DNA of 64,000 nucleotides from Pholiota molesta (Eukaryota; Basidiomycota; Agaricomycetes; Agaricales; Strophariaceae), in NCBI GenBank assembly GCA_014925825.1, contig JACGCK010000007.1:496001-560000 (forward strand). The letters are read 5' to 3'. A model generated the notes under the pieces. That model made no database searches. It had not been told where the DNA came from and saw only the letters and a list, made by a program, of their open reading frames with translations. Below are positions 1-12,379 of this stretch, piece by piece. A program made the translations under genes and the position numbers. Each line of letters opens with the position of its first letter. The first letter of the stretch is position 1.

Positions 1-1814
1 CCAAACGAGTCTTCAATCCCCAATAGTCGAAGATCTATAGACCTAAGTCCGTTCTACCAAATTTTGAACGCAGCGGCCCCTACCCGAAGCTGAAATTACC
101 CAATTGAATACGGGGCCTGGTGTGAAGGATCGTTGAGAGACTGCCGAAGACGACGAGGATCATGTCTAATCTCGGTGGATGCCTTATGCTTTCATCATTT
201 CTTATACATAAGTTTACTCGCCTTCTTGAGACCCCAGTAGATGATATATACGTGCAATGCGGAAAAGATGACGGAGCAGCATAGAGGTTGGCAGGGCCGA
301 GTCCAGTATTGATGAGATCACGGGTGATTGCCGCTGGTGGCAAATCTTGCGCATCCCACCGCAAAAATGTACTCTGGATATAAATCTTGATAAAGAATAT
401 GACGCATAATTAACATAAACATTGAATGAGGCGCTCACTGCAGTGGTAATTTTAAATGGCCAAGAGGGTTTGGCCCCTATCAGGGAGATCCTGAGTATCA
501 CGATGGTTCGCTGCTTACAATGAGCTGCGGTTGGCATGAGAGGCTGCCAACCTCCAGCTTTTTATTAACAGTTGGTGTGTATTGTATCATCCCCATTTCA
601 CAGATGGATCGACAACGAGGGAACGGGGGAAGAAACAAGAAGAAAAACAGAATTTGACATCGGAAGATACGTTCGCTGGTCACGCATGTCACGCGACTGA
701 ATTTCCCAGGCTGAGATTGCTCTGGACTTTCGTGACTTGGCTCCCAACTTATACCAGCTTATACCACTGCTTGCTTCGCCAGACAATCGCCAATGCTATC
801 CATCACGGTCTTCCGTTTGACTGCAACCTTTCTCTCCTGTGGAGAATATTCGCCGTGCGAATGAATCGCTATCCCCCATCTGACCAACTTGGGCTTAGCC
901 TAGGTTTACTTGACTCTTGAGGTTTACTGTGATTGGCTGCAACCGTCTCCCTCCTTGTATTGGTTGAGACTCTCTATAGGTATCTCACTCAACTGCTTGG
1001 ATCTTCAATCGTTGTAAGCTCAATTTGGGTCCGATTACAACAGGAATATTCCACTATGATTCTTTTTCTTTCCAGATTTCCGGCCAGTCTTTTGTTGGTT
1101 TTTTGTTCACTGTTCGGAGTCCGAATCTTAGCCGCTACGGTGGAGTTGTACATTGTCAAGGATAATGACAATAATCAGCCGAATTTCACTATTCTGTCTA
1201 TTGTCCAGTACATGTTGTACGTCGACGGTCAACCTAGCGAAAACGGTTCTTGTCATCCCATGTATGATGCATGTGGTTTGGACCGCAGTTGTACTATGTT
1301 CAAACTATGTTGTCGCTCATGGTGGGTTTCAACTTTCCATCTTTTGTTGCTATGTTTCGCTCTCGAAAAGTCCGCTTGGACCTCCTGGTTCTGCGCACCC
1401 GTATTCTTTTTCTTTTGTGATAGAATGAAAGGAGTCGCAACCGTACTATAGTACTACATCGCATCACATTCCATGATGTGACTATGCACTGGAGCGCTTG
1501 CTGTACCTGGCTTATGCATTTTTATCGTGATCACATGCGTGATAAATCAGCGCAAGCTTCCATCCATACCAGGAAAATGAAAGCAACCAAATTCCAATGC
1601 GTCCGCATCCATCCTATTGTGGTAACGCCGCTACGCGCCCCGAAGCAATTGTTGCCTATTCAAGAGGGAATATGAAATCGCTTCTTTGTTGCTGTGTAAT
1701 TCTGTCGATAAAAAGGCGCCTTTTGCTTGATTCTAAGCCCCCAAACGCCCTCTTTCTTTCCGCCCTCCTCTGGTCCACCAGCGCGAATATCTCCTCCTTG
1801 CCCTTGATCCAACC
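1..1814. other. No gene recognised
   Basis: Several open frames of 60-170 codons exist on both strands, but none has convincing protein composition, splice context or a recognisable domain. Pyrimidine-rich tracts and CCAAT-like boxes near 930-960 are compatible with intergenic DNA. I see no repeat, tRNA or transposon end here. Confidence 0.5.
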
Positions 1815-2674
1815 ATGAATATCGTTCTCGAGACCAATATCCAGTCTGTTTCTACAGGCACTATACGCGACTCTCCGATTGGTCCTGATGTCTACCAGCC
1901 TTTGTCGATGAACAAAATGCTAGTGCACAAGAGACGCTACGTGTACAAGAGACTTCGCCCTTCGAATAATAAGTGCGTTTTACTTTATACATCTCTTATG
2001 TGCATGGCAAGTTACTTAATGGGACGAACTCTAGCACCAAACCCGCCATCGAGCTCTACGTCGGCCGCGCAACGCCTCACATCGAGGAAATCACTATCAC
2101 TGGCGAAGGCGGCACACTGACAGCCATCTACGAAAAAGCCGATGAAGTCATGGAGCATACACGGCGCGGCAAGGAATTGCCTTCCGCAACTATCGTCCAG
2201 TTCACTCAAACCATCCAATACGTACCGCCCTCCGACATCGATTCGTCCCAAGCTCCTACTACGCCACTCGAAGAGACTCGTCCAAGCAGGATAACGGTTA
2301 ACCCACATTTTACCCCGGGTTCGAGTTCCTCTACATTGCGCGCCATTAAAGTCGAGGCGCCCGCTGAAGCTGGCACTCAAGCACAAGCCCGGGCCCTTCA
2401 GCCGCTGTCCATCGCGTCTCGCCCAAAGCGCAGCCTTCCCTCGAGAACCCAGTCACAGACTGGCGCAAGAACTTCCCGCAGAAAGAACATCGCCTCTGAT
2501 GATAACAGCTGCTTGACTCGCAAACGCAGACGCGAGGACGACGACGATGACGCCACTTCCTTGAACGAAGACGTGTCAGCGAAGTCAAAGCGAAGACGAC
2601 TAGTGATGCTAGGCGTGTCGGTCATGGGCATCGGCTTCGAATTCTGCGGGTTTGAGTGGGATATCCTTTCCTAG
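1815..2674 (+). CDS. Hypothetical protein with basic/acidic C-terminal stretch
   Basis: Two exons are inferred, 1815-1972 and 2035-2674. A 62-nt intron has a GTGCGT donor and a CTAG acceptor, and the two frames join exactly (AA+C = Asn). The product is 265 aa. I recognise no family. The middle is rich in Ser, Thr and Pro. Around residue 210 is a lysine/arginine-rich segment (RKRRRED) followed by a run of five Asp, resembling a nuclear localisation signal. The C-terminus is hydrophobic and aromatic (GIGFEFCGFEW). The ATG at 1815 opens the first long frame, and the stop at 2672 is followed by AT-rich sequence. The gene could also be non-coding; the clean splice phase is the main support. Confidence 0.45.
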
Positions 2675-3947
2675 AAAAACCGACGATCTCCCTTCATTAT
2701 TATTCACTCTCCTCACCTTTTGTCATTATTTGTTGTATCATATTCCAACCATATTCTCTTAGCTTATTTCTTCTGAAATCTAGATTATTCTTTCCATTAT
2801 ATTTTTATTTTCATTTGTTGAATGTATTGCTCGTTGAAATTAACTGTGCCTTTCTACGAACATCGCCGCTCAATTTTGAAAGACATAATGATCAAGCAAA
2901 TCAATTTGAATACTAAGAAAAGGAAGGATAAGGATTGCGACACCGACGTGTACTACGGTTGGCCCAATTTTCCCAGAATACTTCAATGCTCGATGTTTTG
3001 TTTCCGAGCGCCAGCCGCCCGATGCTGCTTGCTACCAGTTGGCTACCCGCCATATAGGCGCTTCGTATATTTGTTATATTTTCGACACTCATGCGATTAA
3101 CAGACTGCACGACAATGTTTGAGTCTTATCTGAGGACCAAGCGTAACTCTGGCTCCATACCGACTACCGACGGTATTGTGCGCACTTCAAATCCCTGCCT
3201 CAGAGAGGGCTTTAGATTTTCACGTACCATGCACCATCTTCTGCTCGCAGGAGATTCAGAATGAGCGCCGGCGCTTGTGGACAGGGGAGTGCATTAGCCG
3301 AGAATAGGAATGCATCCAAGTCGTTGTAGTGTGGGGGATGTACTTATCGCTGGCGAGAGGAAGATGGCGTACAACCATCCGTTCTGGACGGGTCAGTACG
3401 TTAGGGTCCCAATTTTATCTATATCTCTCTCATCAGTTTCTATTTATACTTACTTGGCATGCTTAATGTGTGTGCATCCAGTTTCGCGTCACATTGCACA
3501 GCCAGGGCTACAGTTATGTCGATATGGATGTCTTTTGAATATGTATTCATCAGAGATTTGGATAAGGCGACAACGATGGCCCCGCGGAGCTTTGCAGGGG
3601 TTACACACAGAAATGCAGTCGTTCAGATATTCTGTATATCTTGTTACTTGTACACACCAAGATCTATATAAAGGAGCACGGCTTTCTGATAAGGGCTGTG
3701 CCGAATCCATGCCATTGACAATGGTCATGAGTACAATGTATTTGGATTATTTTGAGCAAATTTTGACCAATGTAAACATCAACGTCAACGGTCACAATAA
3801 TGATGGTGTGTGGGCGGTGGCAAGGCAGTGAAGCGATGTACTCGGGTGCTACTTTCTTCTGACTCATTCGTGTTGAATCGTCTTTCTTTTCCTTGAACCA
3901 CAAGTATATTGTCTTGCCGCGCCCATCCTTCTTTCTAGGTCTTCGCA
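2675..3947. other. No gene recognised
   Basis: An AT-rich stretch with short frames only. The longest plus-strand frame, 3310-3831, has no domain and intron-like composition. It probably includes the 3' flank of the preceding gene and the promoter of the TPR gene at 3948. Confidence 0.45.
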
Positions 3948-6900
3948 ATGCCAGTGGATCCGCTGTCCCTGACCTTAGCGGTCGTTGCCTTCGCCACAGC
4001 GCTCAAGGACATCATTGAAACAGCTGAAGTCATTCGGGACTCGTTTTCAAAGGTATGCTCGTTTGTGGACGTCTTCGTGCGGGTGTCTTATTATTTACAA
4101 CTTAACAGACCCCGCAGAACTATCGAAATGCGAAACGACTTGCAGAAGAGGTGCTTAAGACGTTACGCGGAATGGGCGAGATATACCAGAAGCATCAACT
4201 AACTTTCAGCAAAAAGCCATTTTTGCAAAAGGCTATAAACGATCTACAGATGTGAGTACCACAATTTTGGAAGCTACTATTATATGTGAGCTGAGGCTAT
4301 GTGCCGCAGCGAAATGCAATCAGTGCATGAGCAATGCGCCCGCCTGATTTTGCCCGTTTCTGAGAGGAAGATAAATAGGCTCAAAATTGCTTTCCATTCG
4401 TTTTGGAACCGCGGCAAGGTGGAGCAACTGCTCGCAGAGCTAAAGGATAATGTCGATAGATGCTCTCAACGATTCCATGTCGGTGACCCCTTATTTAAGG
4501 TTATTATTGCTCGATTTGCTAACGTATTATCATACACGCTTCATCAGCATCTAAGCAGCTTCCAAACGGATGCACTCATCATGGAAATCCACAACACTAT
4601 CGTTCAGTCCAACTCGCATGGCTCGGCCGTTGTCCACGGTCCCAGAACGCTCGGCACTGTCACGAGCATGTCGCACAGCGGACTCGGAAACGTAAACAAC
4701 ACGCAACTCTTCGCGTTCACCCAATCGACCCCTATGCCAATGACGTGGATTCCAGATACCATCCCGCTGCGTGACCTGTCTAAAGTGTACCTTCGCCGTG
4801 AAGTAGGCAGGGTCGGTCTTTCATTCCAGTCGCTATCAGCGCGCTGGTCGCAGAATCCTCCAACAAACATCGAAATTCCTACCTTTTCCACTACCTGGGA
4901 TCTAAAAGAAAAGCTAGTGCCCAGTCTTATTGTTCATCAGCACGCCGTTGTTCTCGCCATTCAAATACAGTCTGGTCTACGACAAATCAAAAGTAATTCA
5001 TGGAATTTCAGTGTTAGATTGATTGACAATATGTTAACGCGACTCTGGCCCAAGCTTGCCGGTTTGGGCATGTATGAAGACAGCCTCGCTATCTGTACCC
5101 TGAGGGTAAACCTCTGGAGGGAAATAACTAGACAATATCCATCTGCAAACGCTTCCCGTTATCTCGTTCATGCTCTCGGATGTGTTAGTTGGTGCTTATT
5201 GGAAACAGATGCTGAGGATCAGGCACGTTTGGAGATCAAAGAGGCTATCGATATTCTTTGGTCCCACGCGGGCCCTCAGCCTGTGAGGCAATTGGAGTTG
5301 AAGAAGGATATCGTCCAAAATTGGTTTTTACAGATACTCAGTAACAGGCTATCTCGCAATGGGTCCCCTCAGCTGGTCCTGGACTTGATGCTCCAAGTCG
5401 AAGCTGCTTTGGGGCTCAATTGCCTCCGATCGGGGGTGGATGTCCCTTCACCCAGTAGCTGGACTAACATTTCAAGCTCACTTGCTATCGCCCTTCAAAA
5501 TCGAGAGATTTCAGATGACGATTGGTTTACATACGCCGACAGCCTTCTTCACATCGAAGAATTTCAGAACCAATGCCTCAAGTCGCACGATTTGGACAAA
5601 TTAGCCTTAACTATTTTAAACCACCTCCTCGTCAAATACCCAGATTCAGAGAGTGTTCAAGTCCAACTTACAAATGTGTTGTATCGGCTTTCCTCCATGA
5701 CCATCGACAGAATGGATTCCGTGGCTTGCACAGAAAAACTAGAATTCACAAACCAATATTTGACGGTCCTCAGACGATTGGTCTCAATCAACCCCGAATG
5801 TTATGTGCTAGACCTTTTCGACGCCCTCTGGAAGCAGAGAACAATTCTCGTTGCTTTAGGAAGATCAACCGAGGCAGAAAATGCCTATCAGGACATGATT
5901 GATCTGAAGAGTTTGGCTGCGGCGCCTCCCCATTCGAATCTTCAAATCCCTTCGGAAACAGAAGGAGACTATTATGCTCGACTTGCTGAGCGTCATTACG
6001 ACGCGGACCGTTTCAGCGATGCCATCTATGCTGCTCAGAACGCAATCTCCCAATACTCCGCCCTCGAATTCATGAACCCCGGCCGGAGTCGTCATGAACA
6101 CTTCAGGATGTTGCATTCGCTCTGCAGATATCTCATGCGCGCGCGTCAGTATGATGCAATCCTGACGGAAGGAGAGAAGGCGATCAAGATGATTGAAAAC
6201 ACAAATACACATTGCGCCGGTGTTTATTATTACTATGCAAGGATTTTGAAAGAAATGATGTATGCTTTGGCATCAACACATCCTGGGACACGGGCACTTG
6301 CACAGGCAGAAGATATCCGAACTCGCATTCGAATGCTCGCCCACTCCGGAAAAGTCACAGACAAGAAAGGTTTGGCCCAGAGCCTCATAACATACGTCCA
6401 GGTGCTTCAGAAGAATGCGCTGATTAAGGAGGCATCGGTGTTTCTCCAGGACCTCCTCGACAATTGGGAAAAAGTATATGGCTTGGGCACCAGCGATCCG
6501 GACATGATGGAGGTATATCTTGATGGCTTCGAGAATTTCCGAGAGATACTCCTGAGGGAGGGAGATGTTGACAAGATTCTCAACTATAGCAAGGTAGTCC
6601 GAACGGTTGGCAGGAAACACTTGCTGGAAGCCCATATCTGGAAGGATGTATCACGCAGATTGCAAATGCTGGATTTGGACTACACTTCTCTCCTTCTCGA
6701 TGCTGGCCATTATCTAGAAGCATTGGAATACAGCAAAGTGTTGGTTTCGGATACGCGCAAGGATTCACCATCAGCCAAAGTCGAAGGCACTAAAGTCCTC
6801 GCCGAAGCCCTTGATTCGCATGCTCGGGTACTGCTTTATAGCTGTCTGCCTAATGACGCCATCGCTACAGCTACGGAAGCCATCTCCCTCTGGCGACCAA

Positions 6901-7457
6901 TAGAGCCAACAGACAACCATGGCATCCACTATTATCGATTTTCCAACCTGCTCGTCCTCACCCTCGGACTCCACGACATCGGAAAGGTGGAAGAAGCACT
7001 CAATCGCTTCGACGAAGCAGAGAAAGAGGCACTGAAGTGGATGTCGGTCAATTCCATAGAGGAGCTGGAGGCCAGCACTTATGGTGGCTATGAAACCCTT
7101 TTATTCGAGCGATCGAGATTATTGTTCACCAAGGGAGATTATCTGGAAGCGGTAAAACTCATCAAAAAGGTCGAAGTTATCCAAAGGGAAGATTCCATAA
7201 ACGACATATCCGTCCTCGAACCCTTCGCCAACATCCTTTACTATTCACACGTTTTATATTGCACCCTCGGACGCCATGACGAGGGCCACGCTGCGGCTGC
7301 CAAGTTGGCGAAATTGAAGGAGTCGATGCAAGAAATCTCTGCCCGCCGTGCTCGTGTGATGGATTTCAGACTGGACCGCATGACAAGGCGAGGATCATGG
7401 AAGTCAGTCCAGGACGCGAAAGAAAGATTAACATGTACCCACCAGAATGAGTTTTGA
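3948..7457 (+). CDS. TPR-repeat protein with fungal STAND-type N-terminal helical region
   Basis: Three exons join in phase: 3948-4052, 4109-4251 and 4310-7457, giving 1131 aa. The first about 170 residues are helical and begin MPVDPLSLTLAVVAFATALK, the kind of N-terminal module found in basidiomycete STAND/NLR-like proteins. The rest is a long helical solenoid with tetratricopeptide-like pairs, for example the segments ARLAERHYDADRFSDAIYAA, SLLLDAGHYLEALEYSKVL and RSRLLFTKGDYLEAVKLIKK. I see no P-loop or NACHT/NB-ARC motif between the two parts, so the nucleotide-binding centre of a full NLR is missing. The protein is probably a scaffold or adaptor; that role is inference. Both introns (56 and 58 nt) have GTATG/GTGAG donors. 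The start codon is the first ATG before the conserved module. Confidence 0.85.
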
Positions 7458-8830
7458 TACTGAATGCTGTTATGTTACTCCATGCTATCACGGACATTTA
7501 CCTATGCGATAATATTCATTTTGTACTCTTTCCCGACTTTAGGCAATGAACAAGCATTGATCGCTATCGCATGGAGTCGGACTCGAACATCAATGCTCAG
7601 TTCTCGGTCTAAGAAAGGCGATGGCACTGCTTAGCGCTAAGCACTATGGGAACTAGAGTGCGAAAGCAGCAACTCGACCTCGACAGCTGAGGGGTCATGA
7701 TCCAAGTGCGATATGTTCAACGAAGTCGTCCCCTTCAAGTGCCAGCGCTGCGCTACGAATTTGTCAGGACGCACCAAGAACGAAATCGAGAAAATGTTTA
7801 CTGGATGTTCAAACGTTCACATGCCACGCCCGGCGTCTATGGTGGCCGCGAATATAGCGAGCTGCCTCGTTCCTCGGTTTGAATTGGGTTGGGTAGTTGG
7901 TCCAGGGTCATACGGCAGTCCGCAGGGAAGAGATAATGCGAAAGAGAATTTGTTGAGACCTGAGGTGTAATTGTATAACGTTTGTACCCAGCTGGGTATT
8001 CCTGTAGGGGCACCCGTATTTGATACACGACCTGAAAATTTGATTCGTCGACATCAATGACTAGAAGCCATGTTATAGGAACAGAGAATAAGGGCACTAC
8101 CTTGTTTTTCTCCAGTCGGCCATTGAGTAATTTCCGAGCTGCTGCGACAACGTCGAGTCTCGACCGCATTTTCCATTCGGACTACGTCGAGCGTCCCTTC
8201 CACCTGACAACCATCTCGTCACGACGACAATCTCTGCGGCCGTGTTGTCGAATAAGGTGGGCAGATATACCGCGTCTGGCGTCGCTCTAGGGTCGAATAC
8301 GCTGCTTCCATTCCATTCTTTCGTTTGGTTGGCTTTGTCGCTTTACGCAGACCCTTGGGCGTAAACACGTCGAACGCAGGTCGATCGTCTGTAATCGATG
8401 TAGGCGCTGCCCAAACGTATGTGGACGAGGAAGGAATAGTGGAGGCGGCGGCAGCAAATTTAGCAGGTGTCGCCTTAGGCCTAATAATGGAGTTGAAAAA
8501 CGTTGAAACTTGAAGCTTTGAAGCTTGAAATGTTGCAACGTTGACGCGTCATATATCCATAGCTGACAGAAACGTGCCAAAGATGTGAAAGTAGAGGGCA
8601 GAGAGCATAGACGCGACACGATGGCCGGCGTCGCAACCGAAAATCGGATGGGACGGTGAGCGCAGTCTGCCAGTGGGGGCAAGTTAGGCGCAGTCGAGAT
8701 GTCACTTCGTCCTGACCATCAAAAAAGGCATTTTTGCTAGACCAAAATGAGTCAGTCTTGTCTATAAATTTTCAAAAGAGAGCGTATGTCTCGCGCACCT
8801 TAAAAGCAAGAGAGAAAGTTTGAAGAAAGT
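7458..8830 (-). pseudogene. Possible decayed coding remnants, unassigned
   Basis: No intact gene is visible. On the minus strand three adjacent stretches read like protein but lie in different frames. About 8570-8215 contains SSTYVWAAPTSITDDRPAFD; about 8325-8200 contains FDPRATPDAVYLPTLFDN; about 8225-7815 contains TGIPSWVQTLYNYTSG. The last crosses a plausible intron (8100-8032, GTAGTG...TTTTCAG). Moving between the frames needs one-base shifts near 8325 and 8225. I could not assign a family. This may be a dying gene, or an intact gene hidden by consensus errors or unrecognised splicing. Confidence 0.3.
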
Positions 8831-8835
8831 CGTTG

Positions 8836-9390
8836 TAGCAAAAGAAGATACTTACAGCTGTGTTGTAGGGGTCCTATTATGCACCACCCATGGAACCAAA
8901 CAACCTGTGTCAGTGGTTGTGGACCGTTCGTGCCCGACGTGCAAGCTTTTGTATCGTTAATCCTATCTCTATAGACATGTTTCGGACGGCCTCTCGAGGT
9001 AAGGACATCATAAAGATCCATATCGTTGCTCAGAGATACTAACTCGACTTTCTAGCCAAGGAGGGCGCTCCTCTCCGCAACAGTCGCCGGAACGGCTGTG
9101 GGGCTACACGACTCGCCACAGAAGGTCCGTCTGTCTGCCTCCAGCAAACCTACACCCTAAACACGCGCTAACATTAATATCTTGGGATATTCAGCCGTCC
9201 ATCCATCACGACGCCCTCCCCATAGACCGCGTCAAATGCATCCTCGCGCCCGACGAAGCCCTCACCCCGCGCCTGCTCTGCTCTACACACGGGCATCGCC
9301 GACCTCACCCGCCTCCGTTCTGAAGCGCTCCGGCCCCCGCACGCGCTCCTCCCCCCGCTCGCGCTCGCGCTCGCCGGAATCGGAGGTTGG
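8836..9390 (+). pseudogene. Truncated copy of the MICOS (apolipoprotein O-like) gene
   Basis: This is a diverged, inverted copy of the gene at 20027-19042, including its 5' leader. Shared landmarks are the leader with the ATTATGCACCACCC string, the ATGTTTCGGACGGC start (about 8979), exon 2 up to GACTCGCCACAGAAG (about 9124), and the start of exon 4 (ACCGCGTCAAATGCATCCTC, about 9225). The third exon, which codes the conserved core LSIYPEPDPEILLVESPSK, is missing, and homology ends within exon 4 near 9390. Small insertions such as CTGCTCTGCTCTACAC disrupt the frame. It cannot encode a working subunit. Confidence 0.8.
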
Positions 9391-9795
9391 TCGTCGTGTA
9401 GCAATGTAGGGTTTGTGTTGACCGTCGCCGGGAGAAGACTTTCCGACCCTCAGCGCTCAGTTTCAAACTGGTGAGGGTCGCGCCGCTTTGCAAAAATCCA
9501 GACACTCAGCCTCGACGGTCGAGGCTGTGTCCTTACCTCTGCTGAACTGGCTTGTAGCTCATTTCCCTGGGAAAGATGGAGAGGCCTTCTACTCCTTCAT
9601 TGGCCTTACCTTGCTGCAAGTGGCGTCTGTCGTCAAACAATTATAACTTACCCTCATCAAAAGTTTGATTTCTGTTTCTTCGATCTATTCAATTTAAATG
9701 CGAGCAGCACAACCGTACTGCGTAAAGCGAGAAGGGCAAGTCTTACGGCAATGAACGTGCATCTTTCCTTCAACTTCCGACTCCTGCCCAAATAC
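9391..9795. other. Intergenic, small palindrome
   Basis: This lies between the MICOS pseudogene and the 3' end of the glycosidase gene. A short perfect hairpin (AGCCTCGACGGTCGAGGCT, about 9508) is present. I see no gene. Confidence 0.4.
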
Positions 9796-12379
9796 TCACT
9801 TCCCAAATACAATAGTATGTTTTCCTCCTTCCAACTGGATTTCCACCGCCTGCCCCCTTGCATATCGCACCACCATCCCATTCACCGTATATTCGCGCAC
9901 ACCCTCCAGCGCATCCGCAGAGAGCGTCAGCACGCCCCTCGTCCCTGGCGGCGTATCAATCCGCACACTCAGCACCTCCTTCGACAACGCCCTTTGCTTT
10001 CCCGCTGCGGCAGTTGCCCACTGCACCCCAAACCACCCGAGCGGCGTCGTGAACCCGCCCTCCGCGGAGGGCAGCCCGCTGTCGATGCGCGGCGCCACGG
10101 ACCATGTGCTGCCCTGCGGGGCGGTGATGGTCAGCCCGACGACGTAGAATGTCAGCGCGGAGGTAGGGCCTGAGCTCCATCCGTGGGCGTGCGAGGTGTA
10201 GGAGGGGTCGTCGTTGTAGCCTTGATAGTAGCGGTAGCTAATTTATAAGGTATGAATGAGAATATAATACATATAAGAGTACTGCGGGTGATATTCACGA
10301 AGGGTACGACTTACGCGAGAGAGCCGTTCGCAGTGAAGCCTTCGAGGAGCGTGCTCTGCACGGAGAGCGGCGTGGTCAGCATGTACCCCCACGTCCGCCG
10401 GATCAGATCGAGCGCGCGCGTCGTATTCCCGGCCTCGAAGTGCGCTTGTACCTATAAGCCGAAAAGAAAAAGAAAAAAAAGTATCAGAACAGCACAACCC
10501 GCACCCAACCAACCATCCGCGCACCTCAAACCCCGCAATAAACGGACTAATCGTATCCGGCAGCTCTGGCGCTACAGGCCCTATCGCGTTCCAGTTCGCC
10601 GTCAAGCCCGCGCTCACGCGCGCCTTCTGCGCCCGCGTGAGCGTGAGGTTGAACAGCACCGCAAAGGAGTTCGCGTCCTGCGGGCAGAGCGCGGTGGTGG
10701 CGTTGTCGCGGTACATGCCCGCGCTCTCGAGCCAGAACGCGGTGTTGTACGTCTGCTTGAGCGCGGTGGCGTTCTGCGCCCAGGATGTGGATAAGGTGAG
10801 GTCGGAGACCTGCGATGCGAGCTCGGCGGCGGTTGTCAGGACCTACATGACGGCGAGAGAGCGTAAGCAGCAGGATGGGAAGAGGATGGCGAAGTGGGTG
10901 TTGGTGCGGACCTTGTATAGGATCGCGTTGCCTTCGGCATTGTGCCCTCCGCCGCCTTGCCTGGCCCAGTCGCGAAGGCCAGTCACGTTCATGAGACCCG
11001 TGCTGTCGACTTTGCCTTCAAGGAACGCCACGGCTTTCGTATAGTTCGCCCAGACAGTCTCGAGCCATTCGATGTCTCCAGAGTACATATAATAATTATC
11101 TGCATCGCTATATCAATCAAGCTTGAAATCTTCGATTCAAGCAGGGATACGCACAAGTGCCAATCAAGGTCCACATATGGTACGTGTCCGACCCCTGCTG
11201 GCTCAGCGGCGGTCCTGATTCCGGGAGGGCGCCCGTCTTCGGGTTGATAGCGGCGAACATCGTGGAGAGCGCGTTCTTCGTGGGCAGGAGGTCGTTTGTC
11301 GAGACGAATTGGGTGGGCACGGCTATGCCCATATCGCCTGTTTCCGAGTTCAGAGGGTAGTTAGGAATGGAGGGGTTTTTCTGGCTTACCAGGCCATACG
11401 GCTCTGGAAGTCGAATTGAGCTATCGTTGAATGGGGTTTTCATTAGATACTTACCTGTCTCGTTTGGCTCCGTCGACGATAATTGGACCAGCTACGCCTA
11501 GTGTTGCGTTGTTCGCCCATGCTGCCCATACCATGAGCGAAGATGAGCACGAAACGTTGGAATGAAAAACGTACATCCTGGAGGGGAGAATGGCACCTTT
11601 CGTCCAGTGTTAAGCGGCACGGTATTCGTCTGAACGGTATATGCCCCAGAATACCATACTAAAAATAACATCGCAGAAATTAATATCAGCCAGAAGTAGG
11701 ATATGCTGATACACACTTTTCGTCAACAGCTCATCATCCGGCGCATAGAAATACCCCGCATACGCCCTCAGATCATCCACATGCGGCATGAACGCGATCG
11801 CACACGACACATTCGACAGCGTCACCGGCGCGTCCGCGGTCGACACGAGCGTCAGGTACCGGAAGCCGCCGCGCAGGGCGTCCGCCGGCTGGACCCAGTA
11901 CCCTGGCTGCAGCGGGGCGCCGACGCGGAGCACGCCGTCGAAGGTGGTGTTCTGGGCGGGGTACGAGGAGTCGTCGGATGCGGTGGGCCGGATGAAGGAG
12001 GGCGATTCCGTAAAGGAGAGCGCGATGGCGGATGAGGAGGCGGTGTTTTCGAAGTTCAGCGAGATTAGCCCGCCAACCTACATACAGAGTATTGTAGCTA
12101 GAATTCTTCAAGTTGAATTGGGCAAGTAGTATGCACCTCTACTCCAAAGTCCAACGCCACCCAGGATCCATTTCCGGAGAGCGTCGCCGCCCCTTTGTTA
12201 TTTACCAGCAAGTCCGCTTTGGTGACGGATCCATTCGTCGAGTGAATCGCTGTGGGGTAGACCGTTTTCGATGATGGAGCAAAATTAAACGCGTCCCATT
12301 TGCCTTTAGGAGCAGCCCCAGAGACGACACCAGTAGCAAAACCCAAGCAAATGATACAGTGCAAAGTTTTCAAGTGCAT
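9796..12379 (-). CDS. Secreted GH78-like alpha-L-rhamnosidase family glycosidase
   Basis: Ten exons join in phase: 12379-12137, 12077-11717, 11658-11575, 11521-11455, 11403-11390, 11337-11155, 11099-10912, 10842-10525, 10451-10315 and 10237-9796, giving 678 aa. An N-terminal signal peptide (about residues 1-21, MHLKTLHCIICLGFATGVVS) indicates secretion. A beta-rich N-terminal region is followed by an (alpha/alpha)6 barrel with the landmark KRDRAVWPGDMGI, typical of fungal six-hairpin GH78-like enzymes. Another landmark is HAHGWSSGPT before the beta-sandwich C-terminal domain (about 520-678). Such enzymes cleave terminal alpha-L-rhamnose from pectin or glycosides; the exact substrate is inferred from the family only. 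Exon 5 is a 14-nt micro-exon that restores the RAVWPG core. Intron 7 has a less usual GTCCGC donor. The ATG at 12379 is chosen because the signal peptide starts there. Confidence 0.9.

Noticed and set aside
933..1451. 172-codon plus-strand frame
   Set aside because: Starts at a non-ATG codon and shows no family; hydrophobic stretches arise from pyrimidine-rich DNA.
3310..3831. 173-codon plus-strand frame upstream of the TPR gene
   Set aside because: Amino-acid composition and codon use look random, with no domain.
7568..7660. tRNA-like B-box (TTCGAGTCC) on the minus strand
   Set aside because: The T-stem does not pair, no matching acceptor strand exists and the A-box is poor.
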